Shown here: positions 1 through 5,820 of the stretch, one piece after another | Numbering within the stretch: position 1 is the first letter of the stretch | Layout of the letters: each line of letters opens with the position of its first letter | From: Halobacteriales archaeon QH_8_67_36 | Lineage (GTDB): Archaea > Halobacteriota > Halobacteria > Halobacteriales > Haloarculaceae | Reading direction: 5' to 3' | NCBI GenBank assembly: GCA_003021755.1 | Contig: PXQZ01000036.1 | Coordinates: 1-5,820 of the forward strand | Length of the DNA: 5,820 nt | Program-made: the position numbers and the translations under genes | Notes under the pieces: model-generated | The model's database searches: none | Seen by the model: the letters and a program-made list of their open reading frames with translations, nothing else | Told to the model about the DNA's origin: nothing

Positions 1-1754
1 CTGTCGTCCTCGCCGACAGCCTCGCCGAGTGTCACCTGGCCGTCGGACGGGTCGTCGCCCGCGGCGGCCTTGCGGATGGCCTCGAAGGTGCCGAACTCCT
101 GGGCGAGGTTGCGCGCCGTCACGCCGCCGACCTCCGGGATGCCAAGCGCCGTGAGAAAGTCGTCGAGTTCGGGCTCACGGGCGGCGTCGAGTTCGGCGAC
201 GAGGTTCTGTGCACTCGTCTCGCCCCACCCCTCCAGCTCTGCCAGTTCGTCGACGGTCAGCTGGTATAGGTCGGCGGCGTCCTTGACGAGACCGGCCGCC
301 AGAAGCTGCTCGACGGCTTTCTCGCCGAGCCCCTCGATGTCCAGCCCGTCGCGGCTGGCGTAGTGTTCGATGGAGCGTTCACGCTGGGCGGGGCAGGTGA
401 GCCCGCCGGTACAGAACGCCATCGGGCCGTCGCGTTCGACCCGGCTCCCGCAGGCCGGGCACTCGCCCGGGAACTCGAAGTGACCGTCGCCGTTGCTCTC
501 GATGACTTCGACCACGTCGGGAATCACGTCGCCGGCGCGCTTGATTCGCACGCGGTCGCCCAGCCCGACGCCCAGTTCCTCGACGAGCGAGGGGTTGTGC
601 AGCGAGGCGCGGGTGACGGTGACGCCGCCGACCTCGACGGGGTCCAGCAGCGCGACGGGCGTGAGCCGGCCGGTCCGACCCACCTGAACGACGATGTCGC
701 GGACGGTGGTCTCCTCCTTCCGGGCGGGGAACTTGTAGGCAAAGGCCCACCGGGGGGCGCGGCTGGTCGCCCCCAGCAGGTCGCAGGCGTCGCCGTCGTC
801 GACCTTCAGCACGACGCCGTCTATCTCGTAGTCGAGGTCGTCGCGGACGTCGAGTTGCGCGTCGCGGTAGTCGATGGCCGCCGCGATGTCCTCGACCAGA
901 GCGTCCCGGTCACAGACCCGCAACCCCCACTCGGGAAGCCGGTCGTGGATGCCTGAGTGGCTCTCGAAGTCGACGGAGGCGTCGAGAACGCCGAAAAAGA
1001 AGACGGCGAGCGGCCGCCGAGCCGTGATCGTGGGGTCCAGTTGTCGGAGCGTCCCGGCGGCGGCGTTGCGGGGGTTCGCGAAGGGATCCTCGCCCGACTC
1101 GACGCGTTCGCGGTTGTACGCCGTAAAGGGCTCCCGTGGCATGTACACCTCGCCGCGTACGGCGAGGAAGTCGGGGTAGTCCCCGCGCAGGCGCTGGGGG
1201 ACGCTGGCGATGGTCCTGACGTTCTCGGTCACGTCCTCGCCGACCTCGCCGTCGCCCCGGGTCGCGGCCCGCACGAACTCGCCGTCCTCGTAGACGACTT
1301 CGACGGAGAGCCCGTCGAACTTGGGTTCACAGAAGTACCGAATCTCGCCGTCGTAGTCGGCCTCGGCGAGGCCGCGGCGGACCCGCTCGTCGAACTCCCG
1401 GACGTCCTCGACCTCCCCGCCCTGGTCGATGGAGCCCATCGGCGCGACGTGTTCGACCTCGCCGAGTTCGTCGAGCGGGTCGCCGCCGACGCGCTGGGTC
1501 GGGCTGTCGCCGGGGTCGAGGTCGAACTCGTCTTCGAGGTCCTGGAGCCGCGAGAAGAGGGCGTCGTAGGCCCGGTCGCCGACGACCGGGTCGTTCTCGA
1601 CGTAGTAGCGGTAGTCGTGGTAGCGAATCGCCTCGCGGAGCGTTGCGGCCTGTTCGCGGGCGGCCTCGGCGTCGAGTGTCTCGACCGGGGCGAACTCCGT
1701 CTCGGGGTCGGAGACGTAGGGGTTGTCCTGGGGCGTCTGCGCGGCCGTGGTCAT
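1..1754 (-). CDS. ligA: NAD+-dependent DNA ligase LigA, C-terminus beyond left edge
   Basis: Seals nicks in duplex DNA using NAD+ as AMP donor, acting in replication and repair in the cytoplasm. 584 codons are visible without a stop. The N-terminal Ia-type NMN-binding domain carries YHDYRYY and GDRAYDAL (about residues 45-66). The adenylation domain has the active-site motif CEPKFDG with nucleophile Lys145, RGEVYMPREPF, EIDGVVLK (Lys317) and AFAYKFPARK (Lys341). An OB fold with VGRTGRLTPVALLDPV follows, then a four-cysteine zinc finger (Cys432, Cys435, Cys448, Cys454) and helix-hairpin-helix repeats (EGWGETSAQNL, ALGIPEVGG). Full-length LigA is usually near 670-700 residues, so the missing part should be the BRCT domain. 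The ATG at 1754 is preferred because a TATA box lies 27 nt upstream. Haloarchaeal LigA is regarded in the literature as acquired from bacteria, alongside the native ATP-dependent ligase. Identification is essentially certain. Confidence 0.97.
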   Translation of the reverse strand, partial: MTTAAQTPQDNPYVSDPETEFAPVETLDAEAAREQAATLREAIRYHDYRYYVENDPVVGDRAYDALFSRLQDLEDEFDLDPGDSPTQRVGGDPLDELGEVEHVAPMGSIDQGGEVEDVREFDERVRRGLAEADYDGEIRYFCEPKFDGLSVEVVYEDGEFVRAATRGDGEVGEDVTENVRTIASVPQRLRGDYPDFLAVRGEVYMPREPFTAYNRERVESGEDPFANPRNAAAGTLRQLDPTITARRPLAVFFFGVLDASVDFESHSGIHDRLPEWGLRVCDRDALVEDIAAAIDYRDAQLDVRDDLDYEIDGVVLKVDDGDACDLLGATSRAPRWAFAYKFPARKEETTVRDIVVQVGRTGRLTPVALLDPVEVGGVTVTRASLHNPSLVEELGVGLGDRVRIKRAGDVIPDVVEVIESNGDGHFEFPGECPACGSRVERDGPMAFCTGGLTCPAQRERSIEHYASRDGLDIEGLGEKAVEQLLAAGLVKDAADLYQLTVDELAELEGWGETSAQNLVAELDAAREPELDDFLTALGIPEVGGVTARNLAQEFGTFEAIRKAAAGDDPSDGQVTLGEAVGEDD

Positions 1755-1777
1755 GGGCGCCGCTTGTGGCGAGTTCG

Positions 1778-1785
1778 TATAGAAA
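1778..1785 (-). promoter_or_regulatory. TATA box of ligA
   Basis: On the minus strand this reads TTTCTATA, centred about 27 nt upstream of the ligA ATG at 1754. That is the normal archaeal distance from TATA box to transcription start, so the message is probably leaderless. No Shine-Dalgarno motif is seen before the ATG. Inferred from spacing and composition only. Confidence 0.5.
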
Positions 1786-1829
1786 CCGTCGGTTACACGA
1801 CCCGCTCCGAGGGCGTAGCGCTCGGCGTC

Positions 1830-1845
1830 CCGGGTCCGGACCCGG
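1830..1845. repeat. Perfect 16-bp palindrome between two genes
   Basis: CCGGGTCCGGACCCGG is its own reverse complement. It starts 14 nt past the stop codon of the upstream gene (stop at 1859-1861) and lies about 45 nt upstream of the ligA TATA box. It could fold into an RNA hairpin at the end of the upstream transcript or bind a dimeric protein on DNA. No T-rich tract follows it on the minus strand, so it does not look like a typical archaeal terminator. Confidence 0.5.
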
Positions 1846-1858
1846 ACTGCTGGTCGTT

Positions 1859-2431
1859 CTACACGGTCGCGTTCGCCCACGTCCGGGGCGGGCGCTCACC
1901 GGGCGAGCGGGGACAGCCGACGTCGGCGTACCGGCCCGACCCGGTCGAACTGCACCCCTCGTAGGCGCCGTTCTCGACGTGGGTGACGCTGTAGCCGCTG
2001 GCGTCGGCGACGAGGCCGTCGTCGGTCCCGCCGCTGGTCCGGTATTCGAGGCGGTACTGGACGCCGACCTCGCAGGACTCGTTTGCCGGGCCCGCCCGGT
2101 CGCTCTCGACGTTCACGCGGAAGGTGCTGTAGTCGGCGCCAACCGGGGAGGTGCGTTCGGCCCACGCCGAAAGGGCCGCGTCCCGGGCGCCGGTCTCGAC
2201 GAACGACGTCCTCGCGTGGGTCCCGTTGGGACCGCTCCGACTGCTGGCGTAGGTCGCCACGTCGTCCCGACAGCCCGCGTCGAGCCGTTCGAGCGCGGTG
2301 ACTTCGATGACGGTGGGACCGGTGTCGTCGCTGACCAGGGGGAGGGCGTATATCCCCCCGGAGGTGACGACGAACATCCCGAGGGCGAACGCCACGGCGG
2401 TGAGGGCGGCCGTGCGAGCGGCGGAGGGCAT
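1859..2431 (-). CDS. Membrane-anchored or secreted protein of unknown function
   Basis: 190 residues; family not recognised. Residues about 6-31 form one hydrophobic segment (containing ALTAVAFALGMFVV) after a short N-terminus with a single Arg, consistent with a membrane anchor or Sec-type signal. The rest is acidic and hydrophilic, as expected outside a haloarchaeal cell. It has four cysteines (54, 120, 160, 173), enough for two disulfides, and three N-x-S/T sequons (Asn69, Asn117, Asn187). No lipobox or twin-arginine motif is visible. The ATG at 2431 starts directly before the hydrophobic segment and has a TATA-like element about 25 nt upstream. A competing 186-codon ORF in another frame (1896-2456) is highly arginine-rich and is taken as a shadow. 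It is 104 nt upstream of ligA with separate promoter signals, so a joint function is not implied. Confidence 0.8.
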   Translation of the reverse strand: MPSAARTAALTAVAFALGMFVVTSGGIYALPLVSDDTGPTVIEVTALERLDAGCRDDVATYASSRSGPNGTHARTSFVETGARDAALSAWAERTSPVGADYSTFRVNVESDRAGPANESCEVGVQYRLEYRTSGGTDDGLVADASGYSVTHVENGAYEGCSSTGSGRYADVGCPRSPGERPPRTWANATV

Positions 2432-2446
2432 GGGCCGTGGTAGACC

Positions 2447-2460
2447 GACCGGTCATATCA
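2447..2460 (-). promoter_or_regulatory. Putative promoter with overlapping palindrome
   Basis: On the minus strand TGATATGA (2453-2460) is a TATA-like element centred about 25 nt upstream of the ATG at 2431, compatible with leaderless transcription. A perfect 8-bp palindrome, GACCGGTC (2447-2454), overlaps its downstream edge and could be an operator half or chance. The TATA match is moderate. Confidence 0.35.
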
Positions 2461-2473
2461 AGCTATGGACCTG

Positions 2474-2486
2474 GGAGCCGGGCTCC
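2474..2486. repeat. Inverted repeat GGAGCC-G-GGCTCC
   Basis: Six-base arms around a single central G, located about 14 nt upstream of the TATA-like element of the anchored-protein gene and 65-77 nt past the chaperonin stop codon. Its place fits an activator or repressor site, or part of a 3' hairpin of the chaperonin transcript; a run of T is absent. In a GC-rich genome arms of this size can arise by chance. Confidence 0.3.
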
Positions 2487-2550
2487 GGGCGTCGTCGCGC
2501 TATCGGTCCGCGACGTCTTCGAGGGCGTCGTGAGACAGGGAGCAATCGGG

Positions 2551-4176
2551 TTAGTGCCCGATGGCCCACGGATACCCGCCGGTGTCGTGGCTCGCGTGGT
2601 CCTGACCCGTCGGTTCGTCGTCGCTCGCGGCCGTGGCTATCACATCGTCGACGCGCAGGACCATCGACGCCAGGTCGAGCGCGCGCAGCAGGCTGCGCTC
2701 GAACACTGACCGAGGTTCGAGTACGCCACAGTCCACCATCTCCCGGGGCTCGCCATCGGGACCGACGCCGACGGTGTGTTCGCCCGCGTCGTGGCGCCGC
2801 CGGAGTTCGGTGAGCGTGTCTATCGGGTCCCGACCGGCGTTACCCGCGAGCGTCCGTGGCACTGCCTCCAGAGCCCGGGCGACGGCGTCGAGCACGAGTT
2901 GCCTGCGGTCGGCTACGACGGTCGCCTCCGTCGAGAGGTCCCGAGCCAGCGCGACCGCGGTGGCGCCGCCGCCGGCCACCACCGCGCCGTCCTCGAGGGC
3001 CCGCCTGACGACGGCGAGACAGTCCGTGACGATGCGGTCGACCTCCTCGGCGACATGTGGGGTTCCGCCCCGGAGCAGCAGTGACGCCCGTCGCTCCTCG
3101 CATCCTTCGACAACGAGCGTCTCCGTCGTCCCGACAGGGCGGCGTTCGACCGTCGCCGCGTCGCCGGTCAGTTGCGGGTCGAGTGCCGCGAGCGACTGGA
3201 CGGGCTCGCTCCCGGTTGCCCGGGCGATGGCGTCGAACTCGTCCCGGCGGGTGCGCTCGACCGGCATGATCCCCGCCGCGGCGAGCCGGGACCGCACCGC
3301 GTCGTCGATGGACTTCTGTGCGACGAGCACGTCGGCGCCGGACTCGCGGACAGCCGCGACCAGCGCCGCTCTGGTGTCCGCCTCGTGGCGTCGGAGCGCG
3401 TCGGCCTGCTGGGCCGCGTCGAGCGTAATCGATTCGACGTGGGTCGGCTCCGAGATGCCGACTTCGGCATCGACCATCGCGATGGACGGCCGAGCGATAG
3501 CGTCCGGGAAAGCGGGCGCGACGGCCTCCAGCGAGGTCGACGAGGTGTCCATGTCCACCACTAGTCCGTCGACGCGTTCCGACGCCGCGAGCCCCTGGCC
3601 CGCGTAGGCGCTGTGCGTGAGCTTCCCCTGGTCGAAGTCGACGCTTTCGAGCGCGTCGACGGTCAGCGCGGCGAACCGCTCGGTCGAACGGGCGTCCCAG
3701 CGGCCGGTGACGGCGGTCTCGGCGACGCGCCTGAGTCGCCGGTCGCTCCGGCTGTCCACCGGGAGCGCGTACTCGCCGAGTCGGCGGGTGGCGACGGTCG
3801 CGGCCGCGGCGTAGCCGTCGACGATAGTGGTCGGGTGGACCCCCTGCTCGCGAAGCGTGGCCGCCGCTTTCAGGAGTTCGCCAGTCAGCACGACAGCGGT
3901 GGTCGTCCCGTCGCCTACGGCCTCGGCCTGGGCGACCGCCGCCCGCCTGACCAGTCGGCCGACGGGGGCCTCGATAGCGACGTTTTCGAGGATGTTCGCG
4001 CCGTCGTTCGTCACGACCACGGTTCCGCCCTGGTCGATAAGCATCTTGTCGAGCCCGTTGGGACCGAGTGTCGTCCGGACGGCGTCGGCGAGAGCCGTGG
4101 CCGCCGTCGCCAGCGGCGCGCTCTCGCCGTCGATACCACCTCCGTCGTCGGCAGCCGTCGATGCGGTGTGAGCCAT
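2551..4176 (-). CDS. Divergent group II chaperonin (TCP-1/cpn60, thermosome-like)
   Basis: 541 residues, close to the usual 540-560 of archaeal thermosome subunits, which form double-ring ATP-driven protein-folding chambers in the cytoplasm. Equatorial landmarks: TLGPNGLDKML (36-46), NDG (57-59), GDGTTT (88-93, Asp89), VVAGGGA (399-405), NAGRDPIDTL (446-455) and RVDDVI (508-513). TDCLAVVRRALEDG (384-397) supplies the second catalytic aspartate, Asp385. The apical domain, about 200-360, keeps DVLVAQKSIDD and GIMPVERTRR. Departures from standard thermosomes: Asn40 replaces the usual Lys of GPKG, the residues before GDGTTT lack the usual acidic cluster, Lys of the TGK motif is Arg159, and the tail ends in WAIGH rather than Gly-Gly-Met repeats. 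The ATG at 4176 is 16 nt past the formamidase stop, so co-transcription is likely. Open reading continues upstream to 4758 but only as antisense of the formamidase. Most likely a specialised paralogue rather than a core Cct subunit. Confidence 0.93.
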   Translation of the reverse strand: MAHTASTAADDGGGIDGESAPLATAATALADAVRTTLGPNGLDKMLIDQGGTVVVTNDGANILENVAIEAPVGRLVRRAAVAQAEAVGDGTTTAVVLTGELLKAAATLREQGVHPTTIVDGYAAAATVATRRLGEYALPVDSRSDRRLRRVAETAVTGRWDARSTERFAALTVDALESVDFDQGKLTHSAYAGQGLAASERVDGLVVDMDTSSTSLEAVAPAFPDAIARPSIAMVDAEVGISEPTHVESITLDAAQQADALRRHEADTRAALVAAVRESGADVLVAQKSIDDAVRSRLAAAGIMPVERTRRDEFDAIARATGSEPVQSLAALDPQLTGDAATVERRPVGTTETLVVEGCEERRASLLLRGGTPHVAEEVDRIVTDCLAVVRRALEDGAVVAGGGATAVALARDLSTEATVVADRRQLVLDAVARALEAVPRTLAGNAGRDPIDTLTELRRRHDAGEHTVGVGPDGEPREMVDCGVLEPRSVFERSLLRALDLASMVLRVDDVIATAASDDEPTGQDHASHDTGGYPWAIGH

Positions 4177-4192
4177 GTGCGAATCGGGTTCG

Positions 4193-5464
4193 CTACAGCG
4201 GGTCGTCGGTGATGCAGAGGTCGCCCCGGTCACCCCGGTTGTCGTCGATGCCCGCCGGCGAGATGTCGAAGTCGAAGGCGCCCTCGGGCAGCGCCAGCGT
4301 CGAGCAGGCGTTTGGCACGTCGACGACGCCGCTCTGGCGCCCCTCGACGGGGACGGTACCGAGGATGTGCAGCGCCTGCTGGCCCGTGTAGCCGAACTCC
4401 TTGAGGTAGTCGATGGCTTGCAGACACGCCCGCCGGTATGCCGTGTGGGAGTCGATGTACTTCTGCTCGCCGTCCTCGGTGACGGAGTAGCCACAGAAGG
4501 TGACGTAGTCCTCGAAGTTCGGCCCGCGGTGGCCCGGTTCGAAGATCGGGTGGTCGACGCCCAGTTTCTCCATCCCGTCCTTGACGAGGTCGAACTCGAC
4601 ATCGACGTAGGCGGCCATCTCGATGGCGCCACAGAACGAGATTTCCCCGTCCCCCTGCGAGGCGTGGAAGTCACCGATACCGAACTTCGCGCCCTCGACG
4701 TAGACGGGGAAGTACACCGTCGACCCGATAGAGAGGTCCTTGATGTCGTGATTGCCACCGTGTTCGCGCGGCGGGACGGTTCGAGCAGCGGTCTCGGCGG
4801 CGTCTTCGGCCTCCTCGGGGTCCATATCGCCCATCAACGCCCCGTCCGGCGTCGGCGGGTTCGCGACCCCGGGCTCGTCCGCTCCGGTCGGGTGGTTCGG
4901 GATGGACTCGGGGTCCTCGGCGTGTTTGTCGATGAGTTCCTGTTCGCGTTCGTTCCACTGCTCCAGCAGTTCCTCGCTGGGAGCACAGCCGGCCAGCCCG
5001 GGATGTATCTTCCCCTCGTACTCGACGTCCGGGACGTGTCGCGAAGAGACGGTGTAGCCGTTGAGGTCCCAGATGGACTTGGCTGCCTTCGGGAAGTGGT
5101 CCGTCAGGAATCCCCCGCCGTTTTGCTGTGAGAAGGTCCCGGTGAAGCCAAACTCCGAGCGGTCGTTGAGCGGCCCCATGTCGTGGAAATCGACCTTCAG
5201 TAGGTCACCGGGTTCGGCCCCGTTGACGTGCACCGGGCCCGCGAGGTAGTGGACCTGGCTCAGGTCCACGTCGCGAACGTCGTTGGCGTTGTCGTCGTCG
5301 GTTATCTGCCCTCCGGTCCAGTCCAGGGCCTCCAGACGCATCGTCTCACCGGGGTCGGCCTCGACGACCGCGGGGATGTCCGGATGCCAGCGGTTAAACG
5401 GGTTCGAACCCGGCTGCTCGTCCGGGGCACTGTTCACGTCGACTTCGAACTTTGTCTCTGGCAT
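4193..5464 (-). CDS. fmdA: Formamidase/acetamidase, FmdA_AmdA family
   Basis: 423 residues, slightly longer than characterised formamidases and acetamidases (about 406-407). The family hydrolyses formamide or short aliphatic amides to ammonia and the carboxylate in the cytoplasm. Signature segments in order: AGPVHVNGAEPGD (75-87), FHDMGPLNDRSEFGFTG (93-109), KIHPGLAGCAPS (152-163), ANPP (201-204), TVPPREHGGNHDIKDL (229-244), GDFHASQGDGEISFCG (264-279), PIFEPG (306-311) and VDVPNACSTLALP (381-393). These resemble the formamidase of Methylophilus more than generic amidases, so formamide is the favoured substrate, with acetamide possible. An acidic stretch near residues 176-226 appears to be slightly expanded. 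The ATG at 5464 (MPETKFEV) is chosen because it starts conserved sequence and has a TATA box about 30 nt upstream. Longer in-frame starts at 5494 and 5581 cross that TATA box and encode AT-rich, non-haloarchaeal-looking sequence. First gene of a probable operon with the chaperonin; no amide transporter is visible. Confidence 0.95.
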   Translation of the reverse strand: MPETKFEVDVNSAPDEQPGSNPFNRWHPDIPAVVEADPGETMRLEALDWTGGQITDDDNANDVRDVDLSQVHYLAGPVHVNGAEPGDLLKVDFHDMGPLNDRSEFGFTGTFSQQNGGGFLTDHFPKAAKSIWDLNGYTVSSRHVPDVEYEGKIHPGLAGCAPSEELLEQWNEREQELIDKHAEDPESIPNHPTGADEPGVANPPTPDGALMGDMDPEEAEDAAETAARTVPPREHGGNHDIKDLSIGSTVYFPVYVEGAKFGIGDFHASQGDGEISFCGAIEMAAYVDVEFDLVKDGMEKLGVDHPIFEPGHRGPNFEDYVTFCGYSVTEDGEQKYIDSHTAYRRACLQAIDYLKEFGYTGQQALHILGTVPVEGRQSGVVDVPNACSTLALPEGAFDFDISPAGIDDNRGDRGDLCITDDPL

Positions 5465-5490
5465 TACGTCCCATATGTCGAAAAGTGAAT

Positions 5491-5497
5491 ACATAAA
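5491..5497 (-). promoter_or_regulatory. TATA box of the formamidase operon
   Basis: On the minus strand TTTATGT, centred about 30 nt upstream of the ATG at 5464. It predicts a transcription start only a few nucleotides before the start codon. This supports MPETKFEV as the true N-terminus over the longer in-frame starts. Confidence 0.55.
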
Positions 5498-5610
5498 CGT
5501 TGCCCAAAAGACATGTATCCGATTCAGATTCTTTCGCAATAGGTAAGAGAACACAAAGTATGATTCGCTATATTCCAACAATCGTATCGGTATTTAGCTT
5601 TTTCGAGGAG

Positions 5611-5616
5611 ATATTA
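5611..5616 (+). promoter_or_regulatory. Putative TATA box of small ORF
   Basis: ATATTA preceded by purine-rich CGAGGAG, which could act as a BRE, with its centre about 28 nt upstream of the ATG at 5642. The distance matches leaderless transcription. Another AT-rich patch, TATTTAG near 5591, is farther away and less well placed. Confidence 0.35.
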
Positions 5617-5641
5617 CCAACCGGTGCGACAGTGCATCTAT

Positions 5642-5755
5642 ATGACTGGTCCGGTACCCTGCACGTATTGTACTCGCGTTCAGCCGGTCGGTCGCGGCCT
5701 CGCTCTGTACCTGGTCGCGGTTGCCGCCGCTGTCGGGCTCGTTGCCGTCGTCTAA
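5642..5755 (+). CDS. Possible 37-residue Cys-x2-Cys small membrane protein
   Basis: Starts MTGPVPCTYCTRVQPVGRG and ends in a continuous hydrophobic stretch, residues 19-37 (GLALYLVAVAAAVGLVAVV), long enough for one membrane helix at the extreme C-terminus. Cys7 and Cys10 form a CTYC pair such as could bind zinc if two chains met, and Arg12 and Arg18 before the helix suggest a cytoplasmic N-terminus. Evidence for a gene: G/C-rich third positions, a hydrophobic block unlikely by chance, and a TATA-like element at leaderless distance. Haloarchaea are known to make many tiny CxxC proteins, usually with two such pairs; here only one is present. No homologue is recognised and no function is proposed. 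It is divergent from the formamidase. Confidence 0.45.
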   Translation: MTGPVPCTYCTRVQPVGRGLALYLVAVAAAVGLVAVV

Positions 5756-5805
5756 CGTCGCTGTCTTCGACGGGGCAGAGAAGCAGTTTCGCGGTGGCCA
5801 GGCAG

Positions 5806-5820
5806 TTACAGCTCCGCGAC
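5806..5820 (-). CDS. Possible 3' end of a minus-strand gene
   Basis: The final minus-strand codons read GTC GCG GAG CTG TAA, that is Val-Ala-Glu-Leu-stop, with codons favoured by GC-rich haloarchaea. If real, the gene extends beyond the right edge and ends about 340 nt upstream of the formamidase start, convergent with the small ORF. Five codons are far too few for identification. An alternative plus-strand start at GTG 5794 would use AGG and TTA early, codons that are rare in such genomes, and is less attractive. Confidence 0.2.
   Translation of the reverse strand, partial: VAEL

Larger units (their letters stand above)
5465..5641. promoter_or_regulatory. AT-rich divergent intergenic region
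   Basis: Clearly AT-richer than the flanking genes, as haloarchaeal promoter regions are. It probably serves the leftward formamidase-chaperonin operon and, if real, the rightward small ORF. Visible repeats: ATACAT (5489-5494) and its inverse ATGTAT (5513-5518), 18 nt apart and overlapping the formamidase TATA box; the palindrome ACATGT (5511-5516); and three copies of GATTC (5521-5525, 5527-5531, 5562-5566). A regulator site is possible but unproven. Confidence 0.5.

Noticed and set aside
957..1964. 335-codon plus-strand ORF
   Set aside because: It lies antisense to ligA and the neighbouring gene, has no recognisable motif, and long antisense frames are expected in DNA with such strong G/C third-position bias.
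1896..2456. 186-codon minus-strand ORF overlapping the anchored-protein gene
   Set aside because: Extremely arginine-rich composition typical of a shifted frame in GC-rich DNA; the overlapping frame has a membrane segment and a normal acidic composition.
2511..2530. Stem CGACG/CGTCG downstream of the chaperonin as a terminator
   Set aside because: Five-base arms with a ten-base loop and no following T-run on the minus strand; common by chance at this GC content.
2633..3607. 324-codon plus-strand ORF
   Set aside because: Ser/Arg/Thr-rich antisense shadow of the chaperonin gene with no motif.
4177..4758. N-terminal extension of the chaperonin frame to a 735-residue protein
   Set aside because: The added sequence is Ser/Arg/Thr-rich, overlaps the formamidase coding region in another frame, and ends exactly where a normal chaperonin N-terminus begins.
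5465..5581. 39-residue upstream extension of the formamidase
   Set aside because: It crosses the AT-rich promoter and its TATA box and encodes Phe/Tyr/Asn-rich sequence unlike the acidic mature protein; family members start near the shorter Met.
5756..5773. Small stem CGTCG/CGACG after the small ORF as a terminator
   Set aside because: Only five-base arms around seven bases and no T-rich tract; too weak to call.

Overview
The window looks like a piece of a haloarchaeal (class Halobacteria) chromosome. Base composition is GC-rich with strong G/C third-position preference, the proteins are rich in Asp/Glu, upstream regions are locally AT-rich, start codons lie about 25-30 nt from TATA-like elements (leaderless or near-leaderless transcripts), and no clear Shine-Dalgarno sites were seen. 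The genus cannot be settled from the sequence alone.

Layout, left to right. Positions 1-1754 (minus) hold a bacterial-type NAD+-dependent DNA ligase, LigA; its C-terminal end runs off the left edge. A 104-nt gap with a TATA box and a perfect 16-bp palindrome separates it from 1859-2431 (minus), a 190-residue protein of unknown function with an N-terminal membrane anchor or signal, four cysteines and three N-glycosylation sequons. A 119-nt gap follows. Then come two genes that form a likely operon, read right to left: 4193-5464 (minus), a 423-residue formamidase/acetamidase (FmdA_AmdA family), and 16 nt after it 2551-4176 (minus), a divergent 541-residue group II chaperonin (thermosome-like). 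Positions 5465-5641 are an AT-rich, probably divergent promoter region. On its right a 37-codon plus-strand ORF at 5642-5755 may encode a tiny Cys-x2-Cys, single-membrane-helix protein. At the right edge the last few codons of another minus-strand gene may be present.

How the genes relate. The formamidase would hydrolyse formamide or short amides to ammonia and the carboxylic acid in the cytoplasm, a nitrogen-scavenging role. The chaperonin downstream has both expected catalytic aspartates but lacks the usual Gly-Gly-Met tail and differs from standard thermosomes in the nucleotide loop. The pairing suggests a specialised chaperonin paralogue co-expressed with an amidase; this is the most interesting observation here. 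It rests on spacing and family recognition, not on any search. The ligase and the anchored protein appear to be separate transcription units. No RNA genes, insertion sequences or CRISPR arrays were recognised.
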